A stretch of DNA of 55,037 bases from Thermoflexibacter ruber (GTDB taxonomy: Bacteria > Bacteroidota > Bacteroidia > Cytophagales > Thermoflexibacteraceae): assembly GCF_900113045.1 (NCBI RefSeq), contig NZ_FONY01000036.1, positions 1 through 55,037 on the forward strand, written 5' to 3'. Shown here in pieces: positions 42,077 to 50,109 of the stretch; positions within the stretch are counted from its first letter, which is position 1; each line of letters opens with the position of its first letter. The notes under the pieces were generated by a model, which was given only the letters and a program-made list of their open reading frames with translations, ran no database searches and had not been told where the DNA came from. Position numbers and translations under genes: made by a program.

Positions 42077-44332
42077 TTAAAAAATCGCATACCTCACCCC
42101 TACAAAAGCCCTCATTCCTTGCATAGGTGCGTAAATATAGGTAGGGTCAAAAGTATAACCGTTTGGGTTGCTCACAGGGTCATTCGCCGTTTTGTCAAAA
42201 GGGTCAAATGCCCGCAAAATTACATCGCCTTTAGGCATAAAATTGAGCAAGTTTTTCACCCCTCCATAGATTTGCAAGCCATTCCCAAAAGTTTTGGTAA
42301 GTTGCAGGTTTTGGATACTATACCAAGGCGATTTTTCTGGACGATAATCATTAGGCACTACAGGCAGGTGCATGGGGCTAAAAAAATTCCCTGTCCAATC
42401 CAAAGTAATTTGTGGTTTCCTCAATGTATAACTTAGGGCAAAAGTACCTGAAAATGGAGAAGTTTGGATTTGAGGAAGTTTGACTAAGCTACCTGTACCA
42501 TCGTCTTCTTTCTGATACACGTCCATTAGAGTAACGCCTGCATTGATTTTTAGAGGGAAACGAAAAGAAAAATCAGTATTCAACGCAAGCCCTTTGGAAA
42601 CTGCATGACCCCGCAAGTTCTCATAAATAATTTTGTCAGGGTCGGTAAAATAATCCGCAATGATTCTATTAGTAAAATAAGTATAAAATCCACTCACATC
42701 TACGTCAAACTCCCCGATTTCCGTATGTATGTGCTTTTGATAATTGGCATTGATATTCCAAGAACGCTCAGGTTGTAATGCTTCTCGGATTTCGACCCTT
42801 CTTGCCCCTGTGAGTGCGGCGTGGTCTTCGGTAAACAGATTCACTACCCTAAATCCATTTCCATAACTTACTCTCAATGTGTTATTTTCATTCATAGACC
42901 ATTGGTAGTTGGCTCTTGGCGACCATACATTGCCATGCACGGGGTGCTTGTCATAGCGCAATCCTAACAATAGTTTTTGCTTTTTGAATAAACGAATTTC
43001 ATCTTGGGCAAAAATGCCAAACAAAGTAGTTTTATTAGGTTGATTTTCTGTATTTTCTTTGGCAGTGGCAGGCGTATTGTCATCATAATGAGTATATCGC
43101 AAAGTCGAGCCAAGTAGCAAGTCGTGCTTGCCAATTTTTTTATCCCAAAGCAATTGTGCAAAACTTATTTTTTGGTCAGCCAAATAGCTCGTAGTGCCAT
43201 ATTGGGAATCTTGGATATGGCTATTGAAAGAATAATTGAGTACAATTTTTTCTTTGTCAAACGGTAGTTGGTAATTTCCTATCAGTTCAAAACGCTTTGT
43301 AAAAATACTTTCTCCATAAATAGAATCTGTCCCTCTAAACTTTCGCTCCCAAGAGGTTTGCCCGCCCCAACGGTCTTCGTACATATATCGCCAAGCAAGG
43401 TTCATCAAGCGACTATTTTTTCTTTCCACACTCCATTTATTAAAAATAGAAATGCGATTTTGCAAAGTTACATCGGTAAATCCATCACCATTTTTATCCG
43501 ATATTTGATTAAAATTGAAGTAGTTAGCACTAATAAGAGATTGAGTCTTGTTGATGCTGAATTTCCCTGCTAAGTCGAGATTGTACTCCCCGTAGCCTGT
43601 TCCAAAGGCATCTAAGGAGAACTGAGGGGCTTTAGTGGGAGATTTGGTGATGATATTTATCAGTCCTGCGACTGCCTCTGAGCCATACAAAGTCGAGGCG
43701 GGACCTTTGACTACCTCTATGCGTTCTATGATGCTGTTAGGGATTCCACTCAACCCATAAACCGTTGATAAAGCACTGACTATGGGCATTCCGTCTATCA
43801 ATACCATCGTATAAGCACCCGGCATGCCATTTATCCAAATATCTCCCGCATTACACACATTACAGCTCATTTGTGGACGCACTCCATTGACTATTTGCAA
43901 AGCATCAAAAAGGCATTGGGTAGGGTTTTTTTTGAAAAAATGAGGGGTAAAAACCTCTACATGCACAGGACTTTGAATGATAAAACTTTCTTTCATCGTC
44001 CCTGTAACTACTACTGCTTGTAATTCTGACAAATCTTCTTCTAAGTTAGCATTGAGCGTAGCGATTTTATCCTTATTTACACTGACGCTTACTTTAAACG
44101 GTTTAAAACCTACTCCAGAAAATTGGATTTGGTAAGTCCCCCAAGGAACATTTTTAAGCCAATAATTTCCCAAAGAATCTGAAATAGTGCCTAAGTTGGT
44201 ATTGAGCAAGGCAATATTGATAAACGGTAGTGGCTTCCCTTCTGAAATCACCTTCCCTTTGATGCTTCCCTGAGCAAATGATAATACACTAACAAACAAT
44301 AGGATAGTAATAATACATATAATTTTTCCCAT
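42077..44332 (-). CDS. TonB-dependent receptor, probable metal or metal-complex importer
   Basis: 751 residues. Signal peptide (about 1-20, FAQ), a carboxypeptidase-regulatory-like domain (SIKGKVISEGKPLPFINI, about 22-100), plug (about 105-230) and a 22-strand barrel ending VGVRYAIF. The plug contains an unusual CNVCNAGD motif (Cys157-x2-Cys160) and 'WINGMPGAYTMVLIDGMPI', then GPASTLYGSEAVAGLINIITK. The CxxC could bind a thiophilic ion such as Zn or Cu, or form a disulfide. It lies directly downstream of an AztD-like lipoprotein gene but with its own -7 element (TAGTTTTG, 44363-44370 minus) and a terminator between, so it can be expressed separately. Substrate is inferred from the neighbour, not proven. 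Confidence 0.85.
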   Translation of the reverse strand: MGKIICIITILLFVSVLSFAQGSIKGKVISEGKPLPFINIALLNTNLGTISDSLGNYWLKNVPWGTYQIQFSGVGFKPFKVSVSVNKDKIATLNANLEEDLSELQAVVVTGTMKESFIIQSPVHVEVFTPHFFKKNPTQCLFDALQIVNGVRPQMSCNVCNAGDIWINGMPGAYTMVLIDGMPIVSALSTVYGLSGIPNSIIERIEVVKGPASTLYGSEAVAGLINIITKSPTKAPQFSLDAFGTGYGEYNLDLAGKFSINKTQSLISANYFNFNQISDKNGDGFTDVTLQNRISIFNKWSVERKNSRLMNLAWRYMYEDRWGGQTSWERKFRGTDSIYGESIFTKRFELIGNYQLPFDKEKIVLNYSFNSHIQDSQYGTTSYLADQKISFAQLLWDKKIGKHDLLLGSTLRYTHYDDNTPATAKENTENQPNKTTLFGIFAQDEIRLFKKQKLLLGLRYDKHPVHGNVWSPRANYQWSMNENNTLRVSYGNGFRVVNLFTEDHAALTGARRVEIREALQPERSWNINANYQKHIHTEIGEFDVDVSGFYTYFTNRIIADYFTDPDKIIYENLRGHAVSKGLALNTDFSFRFPLKINAGVTLMDVYQKEDDGTGSLVKLPQIQTSPFSGTFALSYTLRKPQITLDWTGNFFSPMHLPVVPNDYRPEKSPWYSIQNLQLTKTFGNGLQIYGGVKNLLNFMPKGDVILRAFDPFDKTANDPVSNPNGYTFDPTYIYAPMQGMRAFVGVRYAIF

Positions 44333-44399
44333 ATTTTAAGCAATTCTTGATTAATGTTTATACAAAACTAAATAACTATATTTATTTTTTAAAATAAAA

Positions 44400-44415
44400 T
44401 TTAGTTTAGTCTAAA
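44400..44415 (-). promoter_or_regulatory. DtxR/MntR-like operator candidate upstream of the TonB receptor
   Basis: TTTAGTTTAGTCTAAA has TTTAG/CTAAA half sites and matches the DtxR/MntR-type consensus TTTAGGTTAGCCTAAA at 14 of 16 positions. It lies 30 bp upstream of the receptor's -7 element (44363-44370), which has no recognisable -33 box. AT richness makes a chance match possible. Confidence 0.4.
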
Positions 44416-44498
44416 ATATTTTTTTACTATATGCAAAAAGACTTTGTATAATTAAAAGTTCCGCAGGAATGACCTTTTTTGTTAAAATCAAAACAAAA

Positions 44499-44526
44499 AG
44501 CAGAAAACCCATTGAGATTTTCTGCT
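44499..44526 (-). terminator. Terminator after the AztD-like gene
   Basis: AGCAGAAAA (44499-44507) and TTTTCTGCT (44518-44526) form a perfect 9-bp stem with a 10-nt loop. On the minus strand it is followed by TTTTGTTTTG. Confidence 0.75.
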
Positions 44527-44566
44527 GATTTTTTTAAGTTTTCAATAAGATAAGATTCTGCATCAA

Positions 44567-45766
44567 TTAATCATCATGCCCTTTGCTTGTTTCCATACCC
44601 AATACAGTCAAGCGGTAAGGAGTGCCACTGACCTTGATTTTAGTAATATTACTTGGATTAGCTACTTCTACTTGTACAATTTCGCCAGACTTGGGCTGTG
44701 TAATGTATATATACTTTTTAGTAGCTACAAGCTGTGGTTTTTGAGTTTCTGTACGCTCAACTTTGCTGATTACGTTAGCTTTTACTTTTAATGCCCCTGT
44801 TTGCAGATTGTAAATACTTACTTCGCCACTATGCAATAATACTATTAAATTTTCTCCTGAGAAGTCGGTCTTGCACTGCATAATATCCGTATTTTCTATA
44901 ATTGGTGTTATCTTCTCTGTGGTAATATCAATTAGATAAGCCCCTTTAGCAGAAGTGTAACCTACAAACTTTCCTGTACCTTTGGCTTCTAAAATAGTTC
45001 CAAACCAAGCTGTACCAAAGTCAGCAGGATGGCTAATAAGTTTCTGATTACCATTTGGACTTACGACCAAAATACCGCTTGCTGAGCCAAAAGCAGCAGT
45101 TTTTCCGTCTGTTGCGTTTCCGTGAATACCCTTGGTTTGGACAGTAGAGGCAAAAATAGTTTTCCCACTAATGTCTATAATTTTTACTCTCTCGGGAAGC
45201 GTGCCAGCTATAGAGCCATCTTTTTCTGTGATTGCATAGTTGCCATTGTCAAACTTCGCCATGGCACCGTGATGTGCGACATTTCCTGCATTGATTCTTT
45301 TCATTCTCGAGCCAACCACATGAAAATTATTTTCATTAGCAATGTCAAGCGTACCGTCCCCGTCATTAAAAATAGCAATTTCACTTCCATAAGTTTTAAA
45401 GTGAGTAGGCATTTTACCATCACCCACTATCGCTCCAAACTTGGGGGTTCCTTTTACATCTGCATGGTCGCCATGATTTTCAAAGCCCACGTCAAATGTT
45501 TCTACCATATTGTCTGCTCGATGTACTAATACCGCCCAACGACCTGACTGAGTGGTGTAAATTGTAGATTTAGCGAAATTTGCTTCAAAGTTCTGGGTAG
45601 TGCCACTACGAGGATTCACTAAGGAAATTTGTTTGGTGTTTTCATCACTCACTAATACCCTGATGAATTTATATTCCTTGTTGTCATCAGGTCCGATGTC
45701 ATTGTTTTTTGAGCAAGCAGTCAAAAAAGCTATAAAGACAAGTGCATAAAGTAGTTTTTTTAACAT
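44567..45766 (-). CDS. AztD-like metal-binding beta-propeller lipoprotein
   Basis: About 399 residues from ATG 45766, chosen because it starts a lipoprotein signal ending FLTAC (Cys18). The mature protein reads as a repeated beta-propeller with landmarks of AztD-type zinc chaperones: FENHGDHADV (His cluster), 'MPTHFKTYGSEIAIFNDGDGTL', AHHGAMAKFDNGNYAI, GIHGNATDG and WFGTILEAKGTGKFVGY. In known systems AztD hands zinc to an AztABC transporter; here the neighbour is a TonB-dependent receptor, so it may be an outer-membrane partner feeding or sensing metal. Its promoter is overlapped by two palindromes typical of Fur/Zur-type control. The His-rich C terminus (KGHDD) is minor. Assignment is by eye. 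Confidence 0.7.
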   Translation of the reverse strand: MLKKLLYALVFIAFLTACSKNNDIGPDDNKEYKFIRVLVSDENTKQISLVNPRSGTTQNFEANFAKSTIYTTQSGRWAVLVHRADNMVETFDVGFENHGDHADVKGTPKFGAIVGDGKMPTHFKTYGSEIAIFNDGDGTLDIANENNFHVVGSRMKRINAGNVAHHGAMAKFDNGNYAITEKDGSIAGTLPERVKIIDISGKTIFASTVQTKGIHGNATDGKTAAFGSASGILVVSPNGNQKLISHPADFGTAWFGTILEAKGTGKFVGYTSAKGAYLIDITTEKITPIIENTDIMQCKTDFSGENLIVLLHSGEVSIYNLQTGALKVKANVISKVERTETQKPQLVATKKYIYITQPKSGEIVQVEVANPSNITKIKVSGTPYRLTVLGMETSKGHDD

Positions 45767-45792
45767 AACATTTAAGAGATTAAAATAAAAAA

Positions 45793-45838
45793 TGCAACAA
45801 TGTTGCAAATTTATAACAATACGCAACATTGTTGCAAA
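45793..45838 (-). promoter_or_regulatory. Promoter with double palindromic operator (Zur/Fur-like)
   Basis: Minus-strand promoter: TTTG (45835-45838), 21-bp spacer, TAAATTTG (45806-45813). The 15-bp palindrome TGCAACAATGTTGCA (45793-45807) overlaps the -7 box and start site; a second, GCAACATTGTTGC (45823-45835), touches the -33 box. The centres are 29 bp apart and the core is the same on opposite strands. Such placement fits repression by a dimeric metalloregulator, Zur being the natural candidate given the gene controlled. Confidence 0.7.
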
Positions 45839-46007
45839 TATTAAATGTTAAAAAATTTAGATTTTTTATGTTTTTAATCAATAGACTTACTACTACTTAA
45901 AAATCAAGTATTTACAAAATTATTAGAGTTTTTACTCTCTGATTTTCAATAGACTACTTTTCCAATCATACATGGTTCATTCATCTAAATTGCTACTGAC
46001 TATTTAT

Positions 46008-46102
46008 GGAACACGGATAATACTAATTTTACGAATAAAACACAGATTTTTTGAGTAATTCATCAGTGAAAATCTATCCAAATCTGCAAAATCTGTGTTC
46101 TA
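46008..46102. repeat. Dispersed palindromic repeat, copy 1
   Basis: Starts GAACACGGATAATAC and contains AACACAGATTTT (46039-46050) with its exact complement at 46088-46099, a 12-bp stem. The left 45 bp align with 54942-54980 near the window end. A shorter AACACAGATT pair occurs near 26020-26035. The remaining gap sequence (45839-46007 and 46103-46284) holds only AT-rich DNA and the short hairpin repeat at 46217. Confidence 0.6.
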
Positions 46103-46216
46103 AAATTATTATCTAAAAAACTATATATTTAACTTATTGATTATAAATAGGTAACAATTCTAATATCAATGATGCACAATGTGTATTTCCAACTGAACAG
46201 TATCAAGATTTTGAAA

Positions 46217-46242
46217 GAAGTGTAGTAAACACTTTTAGCTAA
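46217..46242. repeat. Short hairpin repeat, copy 2
   Basis: GTGT-AGTAA-ACAC hairpin followed by TTTTAGCTAA, similar to 363-389. Confidence 0.3.
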
Positions 46243-46284
46243 AATTAGTATATTTGATAGACATATATATAAACCATATTTTAC

Positions 46285-46932
46285 ATGATTCAAGTACACT
46301 ATTTTACCTTCAACGCTTTTAGTGAAAATACTTATATTTTAGCAGACCATACCAAAGAATGTGTCATCATAGACCCAGGCTGCTTTGCTGAGAGAGAAAA
46401 AAATAGCTTGAAAAAGTTTATTGAGGAAAAAGACCTGAAAGTAAAACTATTGCTCAATACGCATTGCCACATAGACCATGTGCTTGGTAATCAATTTATT
46501 AAAAATACCTATAAAGTACCACTGTGGATTCATGCCTTAGAGGAAGCCCCTCTGCGTTCAGTGCAGGTGTACGCACCTATCTATGGTATGCCAGAGTATG
46601 AGCCAGCCGAGCCAGACCATTTTATCAGCGAAAAGGACGCAATTTATTTTGGGGAATCTTCTTTGCAAGTCTTGTTTGTGCCTGGACATTCTATAGGGCA
46701 TTTGGCTTTTTACAGTGCGAAAGATAAGTTCTGTATTAATGGAGATGTACTTTTCAATGGGAGTATCGGAAGAACCGACCTGCCCGGTGGGAATTATAAT
46801 ATATTGATGAATAGCATTTTTAATACGATGTATGCACTTCCGGACGATACTGTAGTCTATTGTGGGCATGGCGACCCTACCACTATTGGCAAAGAAAAAA
46901 AATTTAATCCATTTTGTGCGATAGAAGTCTGA
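46285..46932 (+). CDS. MBL-fold metallo-hydrolase (glyoxalase II-like)
   Basis: 215 residues of the metallo-beta-lactamase fold. Metal ligands are visible in order: NTHCHIDHVLGN (His60, His62, Asp64, His65), FVPGHSIGH, FCINGDVLFNGSIGRTDLPGG (bridging Asp) and YCGHGDPTTIG (last His). The sequence resembles the GloB-related 'MBL fold hydrolase' group of Bacteroidota, which hydrolyse thioesters or similar bonds; the true substrate is unknown. Cytoplasmic, no signal peptide. It precedes hisD by 205 bp, so co-transcription is uncertain. Confidence 0.88.
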   Translation: MIQVHYFTFNAFSENTYILADHTKECVIIDPGCFAEREKNSLKKFIEEKDLKVKLLLNTHCHIDHVLGNQFIKNTYKVPLWIHALEEAPLRSVQVYAPIYGMPEYEPAEPDHFISEKDAIYFGESSLQVLFVPGHSIGHLAFYSAKDKFCINGDVLFNGSIGRTDLPGGNYNILMNSIFNTMYALPDDTVVYCGHGDPTTIGKEKKFNPFCAIEV

Positions 46933-47047
46933 GCAAAAAATTTGGTAATTTCTAAGGAAAAACCTTGTTTTACTGATATATTCGTATTTTAAATCCTATG
47001 TCTTGTAACTTTTTAGGTATTCTTAAAACTTATTCCAACAAGATTCC

Positions 47048-47104
47048 TACCACAAGTTCACAAGAAAAAATAAAGAAACTTGTGCTATTTGTGTTCTTGT
47101 GGTA
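47048..47104. repeat. Nested inverted repeat upstream of hisD
   Basis: Outer arms TACCACAAG (47048-47056) and CTTGTGGTA (47096-47104); inner arms CACAAG (47059-47064) and CTTGTG (47079-47084). Looks like a dispersed CACAAG-type intergenic element; it could also terminate the MBL transcript or shape the hisD leader. Confidence 0.45.
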
Positions 47105-47137
47105 AACAATTTCAAAATTTTTATTTACTAAGTATTT

Positions 47138-48442
47138 ATGCAAATTATTAAATATCCTGAAAAAGAAACTTGGGCAAACTTACTGACTCGCCCCACGGCA
47201 CGACTCAAAGAAATTGAAAAAAAAGTAAAACCTATTTTAAAAAAAGTAAAGAAGAAAGGAGATAAGGCTTTGCTCTATTATGCTTTAGAACTTGACAAAG
47301 CAGTTTTGACTGATTTGTTGGTGAGCCAAGAGGAGATAGAAGAAGCCAAAAAGCAAGTCAGCAGACCTTTGAAGCAGGCGATAGCCAAAGCTTATAAAAA
47401 TATAGAGAAGTTTCACTTAGCCCAGCAAGAAAAATTTAAACCTGTCAGTACCATGACAGGCGTAACTTGTTGGAGAAAAAGCGTACCTATTCAGCGTGTA
47501 GGGTTCTACATACCGGGAGGTACAGCACCACTTTTTTCTACTGTGCTGATGCTTGGAATCCCTGCTAAAATTGCGGGTTGTGAGCAGGTAATTATGACCA
47601 CGCCGCCTAATAGAGAAGGAAAAGTACACCCTGCTATTCTCTATACGGCAGATTTAGTAGGAGTGAGCAAAATCATTAAGTCAGGCGGGGCGCAAGCTAT
47701 TGGGGCTTTGGCGTATGGCACTTCGCAGACCCCCAGAGTATATAAAATCTTCGGACCTGGCAATCAATTTGTTACTGCCGCCAAGCAATTAGTGGCTAAG
47801 CAAGGAGTAGCTATAGATATGCCTGCGGGTCCTTCCGAAGTGGCTATTTTGGCTGATGATACCGCTAATCCTGCCTTCATTGCCGCAGACCTACTCTCGC
47901 AAGCCGAGCATGGCATAGATAGCCAAACGCTTTTGGTAACTACCAACGAGGAGATTATCCAAAAAGTAGCCATAGAATTGGTTGCCCAAATAGAAAAATT
48001 GCCAAGAAAAGAAATGGCAAGGATTTCCATGACCAATAGTCGCTGTTTTTTAGTGCGTAACCACGAAGAAGCCTTAGACCTGCTCAACGAATATGCACCA
48101 GAACACCTAATCATCGCTACCCAAGATGCCAAAGTATTGGCAGAAAGAGTCATCAATGCGGGTTCTGTATTTTTGGGTAATTATACCCCAGAAGCGGCAG
48201 GAGATTATGCCTCAGGGACTAATCATACCTTACCTACCAATGGTTTTGCCAAAGCCTATTCGGGGGTTTCTTTAGATAGTTTTATGAAAAAAATAACTTT
48301 CCAGCACATTACAGAGGAAGGACTGCAAAATATAGGAGGCATAGTGGAGAAAATGGCAGAAGCAGAAATGCTTATTGCCCACAAAGAAGCCATATCTATT
48401 AGACTAAGACATTTGCAAGAAAGTAAAGCAAATAATCAGTGA
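47138..48442 (+). CDS. hisD: Histidinol dehydrogenase
   Basis: 434 residues. HisD oxidises histidinol to histidine in two NAD-dependent steps. Motifs include RVGFYIPGGTAPLFSTVLM, KSGGAQAIGALAYGT, KIFGPGNQFVTAAKQLV, 'AIDMPAGPSEVAILADD', LSQAEHGIDSQTLLVT (zinc ligands) and NEYAPEHLIIAT. Length and order are normal and the active site is complete. No other his gene is adjacent. The last 43 bp of the gene plus 10 bp beyond the stop are repeated exactly at 52693-52745, on the far side of an acyltransferase cassette, so the gene end has probably served as an insertion point. Confidence 0.96.
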   Translation: MQIIKYPEKETWANLLTRPTARLKEIEKKVKPILKKVKKKGDKALLYYALELDKAVLTDLLVSQEEIEEAKKQVSRPLKQAIAKAYKNIEKFHLAQQEKFKPVSTMTGVTCWRKSVPIQRVGFYIPGGTAPLFSTVLMLGIPAKIAGCEQVIMTTPPNREGKVHPAILYTADLVGVSKIIKSGGAQAIGALAYGTSQTPRVYKIFGPGNQFVTAAKQLVAKQGVAIDMPAGPSEVAILADDTANPAFIAADLLSQAEHGIDSQTLLVTTNEEIIQKVAIELVAQIEKLPRKEMARISMTNSRCFLVRNHEEALDLLNEYAPEHLIIATQDAKVLAERVINAGSVFLGNYTPEAAGDYASGTNHTLPTNGFAKAYSGVSLDSFMKKITFQHITEEGLQNIGGIVEKMAEAEMLIAHKEAISIRLRHLQESKANNQ

Positions 48443-48452
48443 GATTTAGTTT
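48400..48452 (+). repeat. 53-bp direct repeat, left copy (hisD 3' end)
   Basis: Identical at all 53 positions to 52693-52745. It covers hisD from codon 420 to the stop (48440-48442) and ends GATTTAGTTT-like just past it. The copies diverge immediately on both sides. Confidence 0.95.
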
Positions 48453-48711
48453 TTGCTACTTTATATTAGTGCTTTGCAGTATAAATAAAAAGCACCAATA
48501 AAGAAATAAAGCAAATTCTTTAACATTTATTTATCTTAATCTTAGAACAAAATGTAAAACTTATGCTGATTTACTAAGATAATTCTTGCTAAACCGTTTG
48601 AGGGTGAAATACTTGTTAAGCCGAGGCAAATTCATCAAAATTTTTAAAATTCTATGCAATAGAAAATTCATATTAAAACACCTATTTTAGTTCGTTAAAC
48701 ATGTAATAAAA

Positions 48712-50097
48712 ATGGTATTTGCTAGCCTAAACTTCTTGTATTTTTTCCTGCCTCTCAACTTAATGCTTTATTACAGTTGGAGTAACCAAAACTACCGCAA
48801 CATAGTGCTTACGCTCATGAGTTTTGTATTCTATGCTTGGGGCGAGCCTGTATGGGTTAGTTTACTTATTTTCTCGGCAACCATTGATTATTTTCACGGT
48901 ATTTTGATTGAAAAGTATCTCGGGACTCCCTACCAAAAACTCCCGCTTATCTCATCGCTGGTGCTAAACCTCTCGCTTTTGGGTTCTTTTAAATACTCAG
49001 GCTTTATCACCGAAAACTTGAATGCCCTCACGGGACTTTCGCTGCCCGTCCCTGCGTTTAGTTTACCTATTGGTATTTCATTTTACACTTTTCAAACCAT
49101 ATCGTACGTAATTGATGTACACAGAGGCGAGATACAAGCTCAAAAGAGTTTTATGAAATTTGTGATGTTTGTAAGTCTTTACCATCAACTGGTAGCAGGT
49201 CCTATTGTGCGGTATGCACACATTGCACACGAAATAAACAACAGAGAGCATCGATTAGCAGACCTTAGTCAAGGTATTAGTCGCTTTTGTATTGGTCTAT
49301 TCAAAAAAGTAGGTATTGCCAATGTAGCAGGCGAGCTTGCAACGACTTATCTGGACACCAACATGGCAAGTTTGGCAGTAACCGAGGCTTGGTTTGGTAT
49401 TACGGTATATGCTTTTCAAATTTATTTTGATTTCTCGGGTTATTCGGACATGGCAATTGGTTTGGGAAAAATGTTTGGTTTCCACTATCACGAAAACTTC
49501 AATTACCCTTATACTGCCAAATCTGCCATCGACTTTTGGCGAAGGTGGCATATTTCTTTAAGCTCTTTTTTCCGCGACTATGTATATATTCCTTTGGGAG
49601 GCAATAAGCAAGGGCTTTATCGCAACCTATTAATTGTATGGTTTCTAACGGGTTTGTGGCATGGAGCGAGCTGGAACTTTATTTTGTGGGGACTATTTTG
49701 GGGCTTGCTCATTATGTTAGAACGACTATTTTTAGGGAGAGTTTTGGCGTACCTGCCTCGTTTTGTCGGACATTTCTACCTGCTTTTGGCAATGCTGGTG
49801 GGGTGGGTATTTTTCTATTTCACTGAATTATCTAAAACACTCTGGTTTTTGAAAATTTTGTTTGGTTTTTCAACAAACCCATGGCACGCCCCTGACCTCA
49901 ATATCGTTCTAATGAATCATGTTTTTTGGCTACTTTTCGCAATATTGTTTTCTATGCCTGTTTATATGTGGTTCAAGCAATATCTCAAGCAGAGGTTTGC
50001 CTATGTGGAAATGGCACTCAGTTTTGTGTTTTTACTATTGGCTACTGCCATGTTAGTAGGTAATACCTTCAATCCTTTTCTATACTTTCGTTTCTAA
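48712..50097 (+). CDS. MBOAT-family O-acyltransferase (AlgI-like)
   Basis: 461 residues with about 10 to 12 membrane helices. Family hallmarks: FYAWGEPVWVSLLIFSATIDY near the start, PIGISFYTFQTISYVIDVHRG, 'DFWRRWHISLSSFFRDYVYIPLGGN' and the catalytic His317 in GLWHGASWNFILWG. AlgI-type MBOATs carry an acyl group, usually acetyl, across the inner membrane for transfer to exported polysaccharide or other cell-surface glycan. The next gene, 12 bp downstream, is a DHHW/AlgJ-like partner, the standard pairing. It is the first gene of the cassette bounded by the 53-bp repeats; the 270 bp before it show no gene. Confidence 0.94.
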   Translation: MVFASLNFLYFFLPLNLMLYYSWSNQNYRNIVLTLMSFVFYAWGEPVWVSLLIFSATIDYFHGILIEKYLGTPYQKLPLISSLVLNLSLLGSFKYSGFITENLNALTGLSLPVPAFSLPIGISFYTFQTISYVIDVHRGEIQAQKSFMKFVMFVSLYHQLVAGPIVRYAHIAHEINNREHRLADLSQGISRFCIGLFKKVGIANVAGELATTYLDTNMASLAVTEAWFGITVYAFQIYFDFSGYSDMAIGLGKMFGFHYHENFNYPYTAKSAIDFWRRWHISLSSFFRDYVYIPLGGNKQGLYRNLLIVWFLTGLWHGASWNFILWGLFWGLLIMLERLFLGRVLAYLPRFVGHFYLLLAMLVGWVFFYFTELSKTLWFLKILFGFSTNPWHAPDLNIVLMNHVFWLLFAILFSMPVYMWFKQYLKQRFAYVEMALSFVFLLLATAMLVGNTFNPFLYFRF

Positions 50098-50109
50098 AAA
50101 CAGATACCG

